Assembly: GCA_013286085.1 (NCBI GenBank)
Contig: JABDGK010000002.1
Location: 760-64,759, forward strand
DNA: 64,000 nucleotides
From: Gammaproteobacteria bacterium
GTDB taxonomy: Bacteria; Pseudomonadota; Gammaproteobacteria; DSM-16500
Reading direction: 5' to 3'
The first letter of the stretch is position 1, and each line of letters starts with the position of its first letter. The notes beneath the pieces were generated by a model. It saw only the letters and a program-made list of their open reading frames with translations. It was not told the DNA's origin and searched no databases. This document shows positions 18,275 through 27,022 of the stretch, piece after piece. Both the position numbers and the translations under genes were made by a program.

Positions 18275-18949
18275 TTATTTCGGTTGGCTTTTGATGGCAA
18301 CATTATCGCGTAAATAGACTGGTAAAGCCGCTTCTGGAGAAACCCACTCTTGTTTGAGATGTTTTTCTTTTGCGAGTAATGCGACAGCCGATGCCACTGG
18401 CGTGCGTGTATCATCAATAATATTGGGTTTAATCGATAATTGATCTTGATAAACTAGCCAGCCGTTACCAATGCCATACCAATTATTTTCATGTGGAAAT
18501 TTTATTTTTTCGGGTGGAGAAACGATTTCAGCACCGATTAATTCGGCTAACCCATGATCGTTAATTTGGTAAGCACCAAAATACACTTCACTAATGCGTG
18601 CATCCATCGCGACTAATAATTTTTTCCAACCGAGATCGGTATAAGCTGCTTGCGCTACCGCGGCTAGTGATGAGACTGAAATCAATGGTAATTGCGAGGC
18701 ATAAGCTAAGCCTTGCATGACACTGGTTGCAATACGTACGCCAGTAAAACTTCCAGGACCACATCCAAACGCTAGCGCATCTAATTGATTTACATCTAGA
18801 TTGTTAGTTCTTAATAGCTCATCAATCATCGGCAAAATTAATTTAGCTTGCTGCATGGGCGCAATTTTATGTGATAGTTTTATATCATCATTCATGAGTA
18901 AGGCCACTGAGCAAGCGGTGGTGGATGTGTCAATCGCTAATATTTTCAT
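18275..18949 (-). CDS. tsaB: tRNA threonylcarbamoyladenosine biosynthesis protein TsaB
   Basis: It partners TsaD in making the t6A37 modification of ANN-decoding tRNAs. The N-terminal ASKHA fold is clear (MKILAIDTSTTACSVALL), as is the family motif FGCGPGSFTGVRI and the LISVSSLAA segment. The frame opens at a GTG (18958), but the ATG at 18949 gives the conserved N-terminus. The start overlaps the end of yoaA, so the two are translationally linked; yoaA and tsaB are also neighbours in enterobacteria. Confidence 0.95.
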   Translation of the reverse strand: MKILAIDTSTTACSVALLMNDDIKLSHKIAPMQQAKLILPMIDELLRTNNLDVNQLDALAFGCGPGSFTGVRIATSVMQGLAYASQLPLISVSSLAAVAQAAYTDLGWKKLLVAMDARISEVYFGAYQINDHGLAELIGAEIVSPPEKIKFPHENNWYGIGNGWLVYQDQLSIKPNIIDDTRTPVASAVALLAKEKHLKQEWVSPEAALPVYLRDNVAIKSQPK

Positions 18950-20897
18950 GGTGTGCACTGGAAACCGATTGGGTTAAGAATTGTTGTACTGTAGCAAGAT
19001 CGCGGGTTCTTGTCATATCTGGCAAACTTTGCAGAAAAACTTCTCCATAGCGGTTACCCACTAAACGCGGATCACAAATCATGAGAATACCTCGGTCATG
19101 CACGTCTCTAATTAAGCGCCCGGCGCCTTGCTTTAAAGTCAGAACCGCATGAGGTAGTTGGTAATTCCAAAATGGATCAATCCCCTGCTCTCGCAGCATT
19201 TTAATGCGTGCTCGTAAGATAGGATCATCCGGTGCGGCAAACGGCAGTTTATCAATGACAACGCAAGATAATGCATCGCCACGCACATCCACACCGTACC
19301 AAAAGCTACTGGTGCCGAGTAAAACGGCGTTACCTAATTGTTTGAATTCATCAATCAATTGGCGTTTTGGTTTAGTGCCTTGACGTAAAATCGGAAACGA
19401 TATTCGATCTTCCAAATAGAGCGCCGCACGTTCTAATGCACGATGACTGGTAAATAAAATAAATGCTTTTCCTTGATTGGCTTCTAGCACTGGAATTGCC
19501 GCGTCAATAATGGCTTCGGTGTAATTTTCGGCATGTGCATCCGGAAGGCCACGTGGTGCATAGAGGAGTGCTTGTTGTCGATAATCAAATGGGCTTTTTA
19601 GATGTAATTGCACTGCATTATCTAAGCCGAGTGTTTCTGTAAATAGTTTAAAGCTATTTTTGACTGTCAGTGTTGCAGAGGTGAAAATCCAACTACGTTT
19701 TTTATCGCGCATATATTTTTTAAATTGTTCTGCAACAACCATGGGTGTCATATGCAGCGTAAAACTTTGCGTGTGCATTTCATACCAATGCACGGTATTT
19801 TCGGGTGCGGGTTTTGTTAGCATATCAAAACGTTCTATCAATGCGCTGGTGCGACGCCAGCAGCTTTCTAGACCTTTGCTGCGCACACTCCCCTCTTTTA
19901 ATATGGCTTCAAAATATTTTAATGCGTCTTTAATTTCTGTAATGGCAAAACTTAATGGTTGTGGACAATGATCTGGCCATGGTAATGAACGCATGTCTAC
20001 GCCCAGTGCGGTGCGCATGGCCTGTATTGAGCGCTGTAAATGTGCTGAAGCATCGTTAATTTGCTGCATATCTTGCGCGCTTTTTAGTGCTTCGGCTTCG
20101 CTATCACGGGCAAGATCGGTTAATTGCCGACTGGATAAAACCGTACTAAAAAAATAAGAAGCGATATCGGGGATGTGATGTGCTTCATCGAAAATTACGA
20201 CATCGGTGCCAGGTAATAGTTCGCCGAAACCTTCTTCTTGTAGTGCCATGTCAGCAAAAAATAAATGGTGATTCACAATCACAATTTCAGCGGCTAATGC
20301 TTGTTGGCGTGCTTTCACAACATGACAGTCTTTGTAGAAAGTACAATCTTGATTGAGGCAGTTATCCGGTGTGCTGGTGACATAAGGCCAAATGGTGGAG
20401 TCTTCTGGAATCGTATCTAACTCTGCAATATCACCCGTATGTGTCATGCTCGACCATTCATAGACAAGCTGTAATTCTTGCGCTAACTCGCGCGAGGTAA
20501 AGCGCCCATCTTCGCGGTTGCGTTGCAAGCGATGTAAGCAGAGATAATTGGAGCGACCTTTGAGTAACACGACTTTGGGTGAAAAAGAAAACGTCTTTTC
20601 CATCATTTTTTTGATGATAGGGATATCATTAAAAAATAATTGGTCTTGTAAGTTTTTGGTGCCGGTGGAAATAATGGTTTTCTTTTGTGCGAGGAAAACA
20701 GGCACCAGATAGCCGAAGGTTTTTCCTGTGCCTGTGCCAGCTTCAACGACGAGTTGTGCATTAAGATGTAGCGCATTATCAATGGCGTCAGCCATGGTTT
20801 GTTGTGCAAGACGGGATGTAAAGCCGGGTATGACCTGGCTGAGTAATCCATTTTCTGCCAGGATGTTGGTGCTGGTTATGCTATTTTTATTTTCCAT
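18930..20897 (-). CDS. yoaA: DinG-family ATP-dependent DNA helicase YoaA
   Basis: It is a superfamily 2 iron-sulfur helicase related to XPD and DinG, acting in DNA repair. Walker A is VEAGTGTGKTFGYLVP, the DEAH box is VVIFDEAHHIPD, and the C-terminal helicase motif is LKQGAGRLIRDVHDRG. Candidate 4Fe-4S cysteines are the one in SNYLCLH and those in NCLNQDCTFYKDC. The length of 655 residues matches YoaA. The start ATG lies two bases from palindromic repeat D, whose arm supplies GGGAGAAGGG as ribosome binding site. tsaB overlaps the 3' end. Confidence 0.93.
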   Translation of the reverse strand: MENKNSITSTNILAENGLLSQVIPGFTSRLAQQTMADAIDNALHLNAQLVVEAGTGTGKTFGYLVPVFLAQKKTIISTGTKNLQDQLFFNDIPIIKKMMEKTFSFSPKVVLLKGRSNYLCLHRLQRNREDGRFTSRELAQELQLVYEWSSMTHTGDIAELDTIPEDSTIWPYVTSTPDNCLNQDCTFYKDCHVVKARQQALAAEIVIVNHHLFFADMALQEEGFGELLPGTDVVIFDEAHHIPDIASYFFSTVLSSRQLTDLARDSEAEALKSAQDMQQINDASAHLQRSIQAMRTALGVDMRSLPWPDHCPQPLSFAITEIKDALKYFEAILKEGSVRSKGLESCWRRTSALIERFDMLTKPAPENTVHWYEMHTQSFTLHMTPMVVAEQFKKYMRDKKRSWIFTSATLTVKNSFKLFTETLGLDNAVQLHLKSPFDYRQQALLYAPRGLPDAHAENYTEAIIDAAIPVLEANQGKAFILFTSHRALERAALYLEDRISFPILRQGTKPKRQLIDEFKQLGNAVLLGTSSFWYGVDVRGDALSCVVIDKLPFAAPDDPILRARIKMLREQGIDPFWNYQLPHAVLTLKQGAGRLIRDVHDRGILMICDPRLVGNRYGEVFLQSLPDMTRTRDLATVQQFLTQSVSSAHHENISD

Positions 20898-21015
20898 ATC
20901 CCTTCTCCCGCTGGCGGGAGAGGGCTAGGGTGAGGGTGTTTACATTCTGCAAAATCCCGAGCCAAGCACAAGACCCTCATCCCCTGCCCTTCTCCCACAA
21001 GTGGGAGAAGGGAGA
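20898..21015. repeat. Paired palindromic repeat, family D copy 2
   Basis: Two arms (cccttctcccgctggcggga and cttctcccacaagtgggaga) face each other across a short spacer and fill the whole gap between fdxA and yoaA. Layout is as at 785-917. Confidence 0.88.
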
Positions 21016-21019
21016 TTAA

Positions 21020-21346
21020 TTAGTCTTTTTCTAAAAATTTCAACTTATCTTCCACATTCGCCCATTGATCTGCATCGGCGGGCGCGTCTTTACGACGATT
21101 AATGTTAGGCCATTTTTCAGCGAGTTCTTTATTTAATTCTAAGAAAGATTGAAATTTTTCAGGTAAGTCATCTTCAGAGTAAATAGCATTAACAGGGCAC
21201 TCGGGTTCACACAAGGCGCAGTCAATGCATTCATCAGGATTGATAGTTAAAAAATTGGGGCCTTCGTAAAAGCAGTCCACTGGACATACTTCAACACAGT
21301 CTGTGTATTTACAGCGGATACATTGTTCGGTTACGACAAATGTCAT
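21020..21346 (-). CDS. fdxA: Seven-iron ferredoxin FdxA
   Basis: A small cytoplasmic electron carrier of 108 residues with one 3Fe-4S and one 4Fe-4S cluster. Cysteines fall at 9, 12, 17, 21, 25 and 40, 43, 46, 50. The second set, [11 protein letters not shown], is followed by [10 protein letters not shown] as in FdxA proteins. The C-terminal 50 residues form the usual extra extension with [12 protein letters not shown]. It is transcribed alone, downstream (on the minus strand) of the tRNA cluster. Confidence 0.94.
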   Translation of the reverse strand: MTFVVTEQCIRCKYTDCVEVCPVDCFYEGPNFLTINPDECIDCALCEPECPVNAIYSEDDLPEKFQSFLELNKELAEKWPNINRRKDAPADADQWANVEDKLKFLEKD

Positions 21347-21402
21347 GCTATTAACACCTCATTCGCCTGAATATTTATATTTTGAAAACTATTTGAGTGG
21401 TG

Positions 21403-21488
21403 TGCCCGAGGCCGGAATCGAACCGGCACGGGAGTCGCCTCCCGAGGGATTTTAAGTCCCTTGCGTCTACCAATTCCGCCACCCGGGC
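21403..21488 (-). tRNA. tRNA-Leu (UAA)
   Basis: Acceptor GCCCGGG pairs with CTCGGGC, D-loop region GGCGGAATTGGTAGACGC, anticodon stem GGGA/TCCC around loop CTTAAAA with anticodon TAA, a long variable arm (CGGGAGGCGACTCCCG) and a T arm with GGTTCGATTCC. CCA is not encoded directly after the discriminator A. It belongs to the conserved Gly-Cys-Leu cluster after pgsA (leuZ position). Confidence 0.96.
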
Positions 21489-21552
21489 ATTTTTGGTGTA
21501 GATAGTAGAAAATAGAAGACTATCTCTAATTTTCTATTTTCTAATATCATGA

Positions 21553-21623
21553 AGGCTAGGGTCGGAATCGAACCGGCGTCCACGGCTTTGCAGGCCGCTG
21601 CATAACCACTCTGCCACCCAGCC
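21553..21623 (-). tRNA. tRNA-Cys (GCA)
   Basis: Acceptor GGCTGGG pairs with CCTAGCC and is followed by discriminator T, typical for Cys. The anticodon loop CTGCAAA holds GCA. T arm GCCGGTTCGATTCCG. No encoded CCA. cysT position of the cluster. Confidence 0.95.
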
Positions 21624-21676
21624 ATATTTATTATGACTTCAGAAACAAAAAACCTCAGAGCGACTGAGGCCTTATT

Positions 21677-21752
<76 letters not shown>

Positions 21753-21863
21753 ATCGCCAAAAGTACATTAACTTCTAGAGGCGTCATTCTATCTTACGAC
21801 TTCAAAGAGTCAAGCATGAATTAATATTTTTTTATTTTTTTTAGTGAAATGATGAAGTTTTAG

Positions 21864-22460
21864 CTAGTTAATATCAAACTCTGGCCACGCTGCTTTTAAG
21901 TAAATGACCATAGACCAAATGGTTAAAATGACAGCGAAATAAAGTAAAATATAGCCAATCACGATAATGGAGACATTGGTCGTCGGGTCACAGAAAATGA
22001 GCACCGTTAAGGCCATCATTTGCACAGCTGTTTTGACTTTCCCGAGCCCGGAGACGACAACACTGGTGCGCTTACCGATTTCAGCCATCCATTCTCTTAA
22101 GGCAGACACGACTAGTTCGCGGCTAACAATAATGGCTGCAGGAATAGTTATTGTAAAAGTAGGCAATGCAAACATTTTTGGGGTGGTACTAACAAAACGA
22201 AACTGAGCTTCCGCAACAATCATGACTAATGCAATAGAGACCATGAGCTTATCGGCAACAGGATCAAGAAATGCTCCAAACTTAGTGGCTTGTTTTAAGC
22301 TGCGGGCTAAATAGCCATCCAACCAATCCGTGAAACAAGCTAATGCAAAAATGGCGGCAGCAGCGGGATGCCCCCAAGAAACAGGAAGATAAAATACCAA
22401 GACGAAGACTGGGATAACTAATATCCGCACAATCGTCAGAATATTAGGTAGGTTTAGCAT
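21864..22460 (-). CDS. pgsA: CDP-diacylglycerol-glycerol-3-phosphate 3-phosphatidyltransferase
   Basis: It makes phosphatidylglycerol phosphate at the inner membrane, the committed step to PG and cardiolipin. The CDP-alcohol phosphotransferase signature D-G-x2-A-R-x8-G-x3-D-x3-D is visible in DWLDGYLARS then KFGAFLDPVADK. There are several membrane helices. The length is 198 residues. It lies between uvrC (start of pgsA 3 bp after the uvrC stop would be reversed; pgsA follows uvrC on the minus strand) and the tRNA cluster, as in E. coli. Confidence 0.96.
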   Translation of the reverse strand: MLNLPNILTIVRILVIPVFVLVFYLPVSWGHPAAAAIFALACFTDWLDGYLARSLKQATKFGAFLDPVADKLMVSIALVMIVAEAQFRFVSTTPKMFALPTFTITIPAAIIVSRELVVSALREWMAEIGKRTSVVVSGLGKVKTAVQMMALTVLIFCDPTTNVSIIVIGYILLYFAVILTIWSMVIYLKAAWPEFDIN

Positions 22461-22463
22461 GCT

Positions 22464-24284
22464 TTACACCGCTACGTTATGTAATGCTTCAAAAATTCGT
22501 TGGGCCAAAGACTGACTGATGCCAGGTACTTTGGCGATCTCGTCAAGACTAGCACGATTTAAGGCTTGAATACCACCAAAGTAACGTAATAATTCACGCC
22601 GTCTTTTAGCGCCAATGCCGGGAATGGATTCTAGGGTGGATGTCCGTCGGGTTTTATCCCGGCGTTGTCTATGTCCGGTAATGGCAAAACGATGGGCTTC
22701 ATCGCGAATTTGTTGTATTAGATGGAGTGCGAGCGAATCAGACTCTAAGTTAATGGGGGGTTGTCCAGGGATGTGTAGTGTTTCAAATCCCGGTTTTCTA
22801 GTGACTCCTTTGGCAACGCCAACTAAAATAATATCTTTGATCTCCAGGGTATCTATGACCTTTTCGGCGGCATGAAGTTGTGTGAGCCCGCCATCGATTA
22901 ATAAAATCTCAGGTAGTTTTTGTTCTGTGGATTGTAGTCGTTTATAGCGGCGTGTTAATGCTTGGGTCATTGCCGCAATATCATCACCAGGTGTGATGTC
23001 GGTAATATTAAAACGACGATAATCATTTTTGGCTGGGCCATTACTATCGAATACGACGCAAGCAGCAACGGTTGCTTCTCCCATGCTATGGCTGATATCA
23101 AAGCACTCGATTCGTTTAGGTGGTTTAGCTAAATGTAATAATTGTTGCAAAGCCGCGAGACGTTCTTTGGTATTGGTTTTATTAATCAGTTGGCTAGCAA
23201 CCGATTGTTTGGCGTTGGTATTGGCCATTTCTAGCCATTTTTTTCGTTCCCCGCGCACAGCAGTGGATAGTAAAATTTTATGTTTTGCTTCTTCGCTGAG
23301 TGTCGCAGCTAGCCATGCTTGTTCGGGTAAGGACTCATCTAAAATAATTTCTTTTGGTATTTCGTGAACTTGTGAGCCCAAGTAATGTTGAGTGATAAAG
23401 GCAGTGAGAATGTCCTCTGTGGTGGAGTGGGCTGGTGCACTTGGAAAATAAGCGCGACTACCCAGGATCCGACCGGTGCGAATCACTAATAACTGAATGC
23501 AAATAATACCCGCGCTGATAGCAAGACCAATAATATCCGCATCCCCTTTTCCTGCGCTGACATATTGGCGTTCTTGAATTTCGCGAATTTTAGCGATTTG
23601 ATCACGTACGCGCGCGGCTAATTCATAATTTAAATTTTTTGCGGCGAGTTCCATTTTTTTATGGAGTTCATCCACAATTAATTCGTTCTTCCCTTCCAGA
23701 AATAACATCGCGTGTCGCACGTTCTGCGCGTACTCTTCTTCAGAAATTAATCCCGCGCAAGAGCCTGAACACAAACCAATTTGATGATGCAAGCAAGGGC
23801 GTGTGCGTGATGTAAAAAAATTATCGCTGCAGGTGCGAATTTGAAAGACTTTTTGAATAAGATGAATGGTTTCGCGCACCGCTGTTGAGTTTGGGTAAGG
23901 GCCAAAATAACGCCCTTCTTTTTTTAAGGGTCCTCGATAAAAATCAATGCGCGGATAGGGTTGCTCATCGGTAATTAAAATATAGGGGTAGCTTTTATCG
24001 TCGCGAAATAAAATATTATAACGGGGTTTGTGTTTTTTGATTAAATTGCATTCTAGGATGAGTGCTTCGTTTTCGCTGCGAGTGACAGTGATATCAATAT
24101 TTTTAATATGCTTAACTAATGCCAGTGTTTTTGGGTCTTTTTGTGCGGTACTGAAATAACTAGTTAAGCGTTTTTTGAGATTTTTTGCTTTGCCAACATA
24201 TAATATATTACCCTCTTCTCCTAGCATTTGGTAAACACCAGGATGATGAGGGGCGTTGTCTAGAAAAGCTTTGATATCAAACAT
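22464..24284 (-). CDS. uvrC: Excinuclease ABC subunit C
   Basis: The dual-incision nuclease of nucleotide excision repair, 606 residues. The N-terminal GIY-YIG domain (GVYQMLGEEGNILYVGKAKN) makes the 3' cut, a UVR motif follows near 200 (ELAAKNLNYELAARVRDQI), the RNase H-like domain holds FDISHSMG and LLIDGG for the 5' cut, and two helix-hairpin-helix motifs end the protein (SIPGIGAKRRRELL, KVPGISQSLAQ). pgsA follows 3 bp later. Confidence 0.97.
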   Translation of the reverse strand: MFDIKAFLDNAPHHPGVYQMLGEEGNILYVGKAKNLKKRLTSYFSTAQKDPKTLALVKHIKNIDITVTRSENEALILECNLIKKHKPRYNILFRDDKSYPYILITDEQPYPRIDFYRGPLKKEGRYFGPYPNSTAVRETIHLIQKVFQIRTCSDNFFTSRTRPCLHHQIGLCSGSCAGLISEEEYAQNVRHAMLFLEGKNELIVDELHKKMELAAKNLNYELAARVRDQIAKIREIQERQYVSAGKGDADIIGLAISAGIICIQLLVIRTGRILGSRAYFPSAPAHSTTEDILTAFITQHYLGSQVHEIPKEIILDESLPEQAWLAATLSEEAKHKILLSTAVRGERKKWLEMANTNAKQSVASQLINKTNTKERLAALQQLLHLAKPPKRIECFDISHSMGEATVAACVVFDSNGPAKNDYRRFNITDITPGDDIAAMTQALTRRYKRLQSTEQKLPEILLIDGGLTQLHAAEKVIDTLEIKDIILVGVAKGVTRKPGFETLHIPGQPPINLESDSLALHLIQQIRDEAHRFAITGHRQRRDKTRRTSTLESIPGIGAKRRRELLRYFGGIQALNRASLDEIAKVPGISQSLAQRIFEALHNVAV

Positions 24285-24362
24285 ATAGGCTCAAGGTAAA
24301 CGCTATTTGAAAAGTAAGTTCTTTATATAAGTATATGCTAAATTTGTTAAACCTATTAGATT

Positions 24363-24431
24363 GTAGGGTGGACAAGCGCAGCGTGTCCACCAAGCTCGCA
24401 CGGTGGACACGCTGCGCTTTGTCCACCCTAC
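24363..24431. repeat. Family A palindrome, complete copy
   Basis: The left arm (gtagggtggacaagcgcagc onward) and the right arm (ending ctttgtccaccctac) are reverse complements over about 29 bp apart from one extra base, with loop aagctcgcac. It lies 2 bp from the stop of the orphan gene 24434-25096. Partial copies are at 56468-56523, 8190-8222 and 2390. Confidence 0.9.
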
Positions 24432-24433
24432 GT

Positions 24434-25096
24434 TCACTGTGGTTTTGATTGTTTTGATGGTGAGGCGGGCTCATTAATTGATCTTTGCAGTATTAGCTGT
24501 TGTTTGTAAGCTTCAGCAACGATATCACTTTTTTTATCTGCTGTCGCTTGATCAATCGTGTTCAGGGCTGTGCTGATGACATAACATAAGGCCTGCTGTT
24601 TTTTGTCAAGTTCTGAACGCATTTTTTCTGTTTTTATATTGATGTCTTCTCTTTCTTTATCGTCTTCATCTGAGCTATCATCTGTACTATTTGCAACCCT
24701 CTGATGTCCCCATGATTTTTTCTTAGCATTTTCTAATGTGAGGAGTTCTTGCCATTGTTTTTCCGCAGCTTCTCTGTATTGAAGAAATTTATTTATCTCA
24801 CTTTCAATTACTTTTAGCGTGTCCTGTAAAGCTGAATTACCAATGCCATGTCCCAAAATTTGGGTATCATAATCTAACATCACAAAGTTAAGCTGTTGAA
24901 ATGCCGTTTTAGGATCTCCGTCACGAAGGATTTCTGGATACATTTTTTCAACTGCTTCTTTCATTCCGGGCAATTTTTCTTGGTATTTTCTTTCGATAAA
25001 CTCTTGTTTTGGCTTACTCCACTCAGTAGCGAAAAGATCGTCTTTTGGTGGTGTTTGTGCGCTGGATGCGCTTTGGAAAAGGGTTGAACGTTGCAT
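24434..25096 (-). CDS. Orphan coiled-coil protein between palindromes
   Basis: A 220-residue, highly charged helical protein with no recognised family, signal peptide or membrane segment. An acidic patch (STDDSSDEDDKERED, about 138-152) separates two helical regions; the tail is Ser/Pro/Lys-rich (NEPASPSKQSKPQ). The start ATG follows GAGGAA. It sits between gacA/uvrY and uvrC, which are adjacent or near in E. coli, and is bounded by a complete palindrome on each side (24363-24431 and 25124-25191), pointing to insertion. It may be a secreted host-interaction protein; this is inference. Confidence 0.72.
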   Translation of the reverse strand: MQRSTLFQSASSAQTPPKDDLFATEWSKPKQEFIERKYQEKLPGMKEAVEKMYPEILRDGDPKTAFQQLNFVMLDYDTQILGHGIGNSALQDTLKVIESEINKFLQYREAAEKQWQELLTLENAKKKSWGHQRVANSTDDSSDEDDKEREDINIKTEKMRSELDKKQQALCYVISTALNTIDQATADKKSDIVAEAYKQQLILQRSINEPASPSKQSKPQ

Positions 25097-25123
25097 GATA
25101 TATTCCTCGTCATGTTTTGTACG

Positions 25124-25191
25124 GAGCCGCGCGCGTCAGCAAGCGTCACTGTCGCGTCCAGTGTGGTGACGCTTGCTGACGCGCGCGGCTC
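25124..25191. repeat. Family B palindrome, complete copy
   Basis: A perfect 26-bp stem: gagccgcgcgcgtcagcaag and six more bases pair exactly with the segment ending gcggctc, across a 16-base loop. The same arms occur apart at 40329 and 40982, and the outer core is the 20-bp palindrome at 5078. Confidence 0.93.
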
Positions 25192-25210
25192 TGTATCAGA
25201 AGGCTTTGGA

Positions 25211-25873
25211 TTAATCGGTTTCTTCAGTGGTTGCTTTCCCGCCGTCAACTAATCCTAAGCGCATCGCTAGCAATGTGAGTTCAACATCACTATGGATGTT
25301 AAGTTTTTCGAAGATGCGATAACGATAACTATTGACTGTTTTAGGGCTTAAGCAAAGCTTATCAGAAATATCTTGGACTTTTTGGCCGCTGGTAATCATT
25401 AACATGATTTGCAGTTCGCGCTCCGATAAAATATCGAGTGGAGAATCTTCGGCTTTTGCGAAACGCTTTAATGCGAGTTGTTGCGCGATCTCAGTGCTGA
25501 TATAGCGCTGACCTGAATGCACAATGCGGATTGCACGAACCATTTCATCGGGATCACAGCCTTTGGTGATATAGCCCGCCGCGCCGGCTTGTAATAAACG
25601 AGAGGGATAAGGTTCATCATCACAGACAGTTAACGCGAGAATTTTAATGTCACTATTATGACGTGTCATTTTGCGTGTTGCTTCAAGCCCGCCGATACCC
25701 GGCATTTGTACATCCATGAGGACGACATCAGGGATCAGTTCTTTCGCTAGTTTAATGGCCTCTTCACCGGTGCCGGCGTCGCCAACGACTTTTAGACCGC
25801 TTACATCCTGTAATAAGCGTCGTATCCCGATGCGCACAAGTTCGTGGTCATCAACTAACAAAACTTTGATCAA
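25211..25873 (-). CDS. gacA: Response regulator of the GacA/UvrY/LetA family
   Basis: A two-component regulator of 220 residues: receiver domain with acidic pocket D8-D9, phosphorylation site D54 (VVLMDVQMPG) and a conserved Lys near 105, and a LuxR-type helix-turn-helix at the C-terminus (LSERELQIMLMITSGQKVQDI then SPKTVNSYRYRIFEKL). In relatives it turns on small RNAs that titrate CsrA, switching between replication and transmission. The partner kinase is not in this window. It occupies the uvrY place in the uvrY-uvrC-pgsA order. Confidence 0.93.
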   Translation of the reverse strand: MIKVLLVDDHELVRIGIRRLLQDVSGLKVVGDAGTGEEAIKLAKELIPDVVLMDVQMPGIGGLEATRKMTRHNSDIKILALTVCDDEPYPSRLLQAGAAGYITKGCDPDEMVRAIRIVHSGQRYISTEIAQQLALKRFAKAEDSPLDILSERELQIMLMITSGQKVQDISDKLCLSPKTVNSYRYRIFEKLNIHSDVELTLLAMRLGLVDGGKATTEETD

Positions 25874-25905
25874 GTTTAATACCCCGCAGGTTCGTCAACG
25901 CAATA

Positions 25906-25995
<90 letters not shown>

Positions 25996-26072
25996 AGCTA
26001 TGCTACTAATATTGATGAGCATTTTCGGCAATTACTCGGACGACTACGCGAGCACGCTCGTGTTTAACGCCG

Positions 26073-26106
26073 CCAAAGGGGGAGAATCGCAATTCTCCCC
26101 CTTTGG
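26073..26106. repeat. Strong 15-bp hairpin between tRNA-Ser and yccA
   Basis: ccaaagggggagaat pairs perfectly with attctccccctttgg around the tetraloop cgca. There is no T run on either side, so it is not a standard intrinsic terminator. Nothing else recognisable occupies the gap between the divergent tRNA-Ser and yccA. Confidence 0.75.
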
Positions 26107-26288
26107 AAACCCCCATCGCGTAAGGTCTGCGGTGGGATGAGTAGTTACCATTTTATTAATCTTATTAAGCGCACATAGTAACGCTATTATGTGAGATTAT
26201 TCAACCGATAATTGTAAGTTTTATTCGATAATCTATCTATGGTATGATGCAGATGCGTGAAAATTTTAGTCACAACTGGAGAATTACT

Positions 26289-26966
26289 ATGCAATCCAAT
26301 GATGTAAATGTTATTAGACGTGATGCATCGTTATTAAGCACACATTCGGTACTTCGGAATACTTATCTGTTATTGAGTTTAACGCTCTTATTTAGCGCTG
26401 CCTTGGCTTATTATGCGGTTGTTTCAGATGCGAGCTATGGTTCGTCTCTGGTTCTTTCATTAGTTGGCTTTGGATTATTGTTTTTGATCAATGGATTACG
26501 TAATAGCGGCTGGGGAATTGTGGCTGTTTTTGCTTTTACTGGCTGTATGGGATATTCCATGGGTCCACTACTGAATCACTTTATTCGTGGCTATAGCAAT
26601 GGTGGTCAATTGATTGCGACGGCAATTGGTGGCACTGGCTTAACATTTTTCCTTTCTTCCGCGTATCTACTAGTAACCAAAAAAGAATTAAGCAGCTGGA
26701 GTAAATTTTTAATGATTGGCTTGGTGGTAACTGTTGTTGCTAGCCTTGCGAATATTTTCTTTAAAATGCCAGCACTGCAGTTAGCTATTTCAAGCATGCT
26801 AGTTTTTATTTCTACCCTCTTAATGATGTTTGATACCAGCCGTATTATTCATGGCGGCGAAACCAATTACATTATGGCAACGGTAAGTTTGTTTTTGGAT
26901 ATTCTAATTTTATTCCAAAATCTTTTAATCTTGTTGGGTGCATTAAGCGGTAACAGCAGAAATTAA
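26289..26966 (+). CDS. yccA: BAX inhibitor-1 family membrane protein YccA
   Basis: A multi-spanning inner-membrane protein with about seven hydrophobic helices. The family features are the N-terminal VLRNTYLLLSLTLLFSA, the central GYSMGPLLNHFI and the last helix pair ending LDILILFQNLLILLG. In E. coli YccA binds and restrains the FtsH protease. The frame extends to 26244, but I start at 26289 because GGAG lies 7 bases before this ATG and MQSNDVNVIRRD fits the family. A terminator follows. Confidence 0.92.
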   Translation: MQSNDVNVIRRDASLLSTHSVLRNTYLLLSLTLLFSAALAYYAVVSDASYGSSLVLSLVGFGLLFLINGLRNSGWGIVAVFAFTGCMGYSMGPLLNHFIRGYSNGGQLIATAIGGTGLTFFLSSAYLLVTKKELSSWSKFLMIGLVVTVVASLANIFFKMPALQLAISSMLVFISTLLMMFDTSRIIHGGETNYIMATVSLFLDILILFQNLLILLGALSGNSRN

Positions 26967-26984
26967 CTTATATGCGTCAAATAT

Positions 26985-27013
26985 AAAAACGACCTTTCGG
27001 GGTCGTTTTTTTT
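26985..27013 (+). terminator. Intrinsic terminator after yccA
   Basis: The stem aacgacc/ggtcgtt with loop tttcg is followed directly by eight T residues. It separates yccA from the convergent metalloprotease gene. Confidence 0.92.
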
Positions 27014-27022
27014 ATGCGTACG

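Noticed and set aside
18145..18417. Minus-strand 90-residue frame
   Set aside because: It covers part of the inverted repeat and the end of tsaB in another frame.
24277..24474. Minus-strand 65-residue frame after the orphan gene
   Set aside because: It is mostly the family A palindrome read in one frame, joined to uvrC upstream DNA.
26073..26106. Intrinsic terminator
   Set aside because: The hairpin is strong but there is no T run on either strand.
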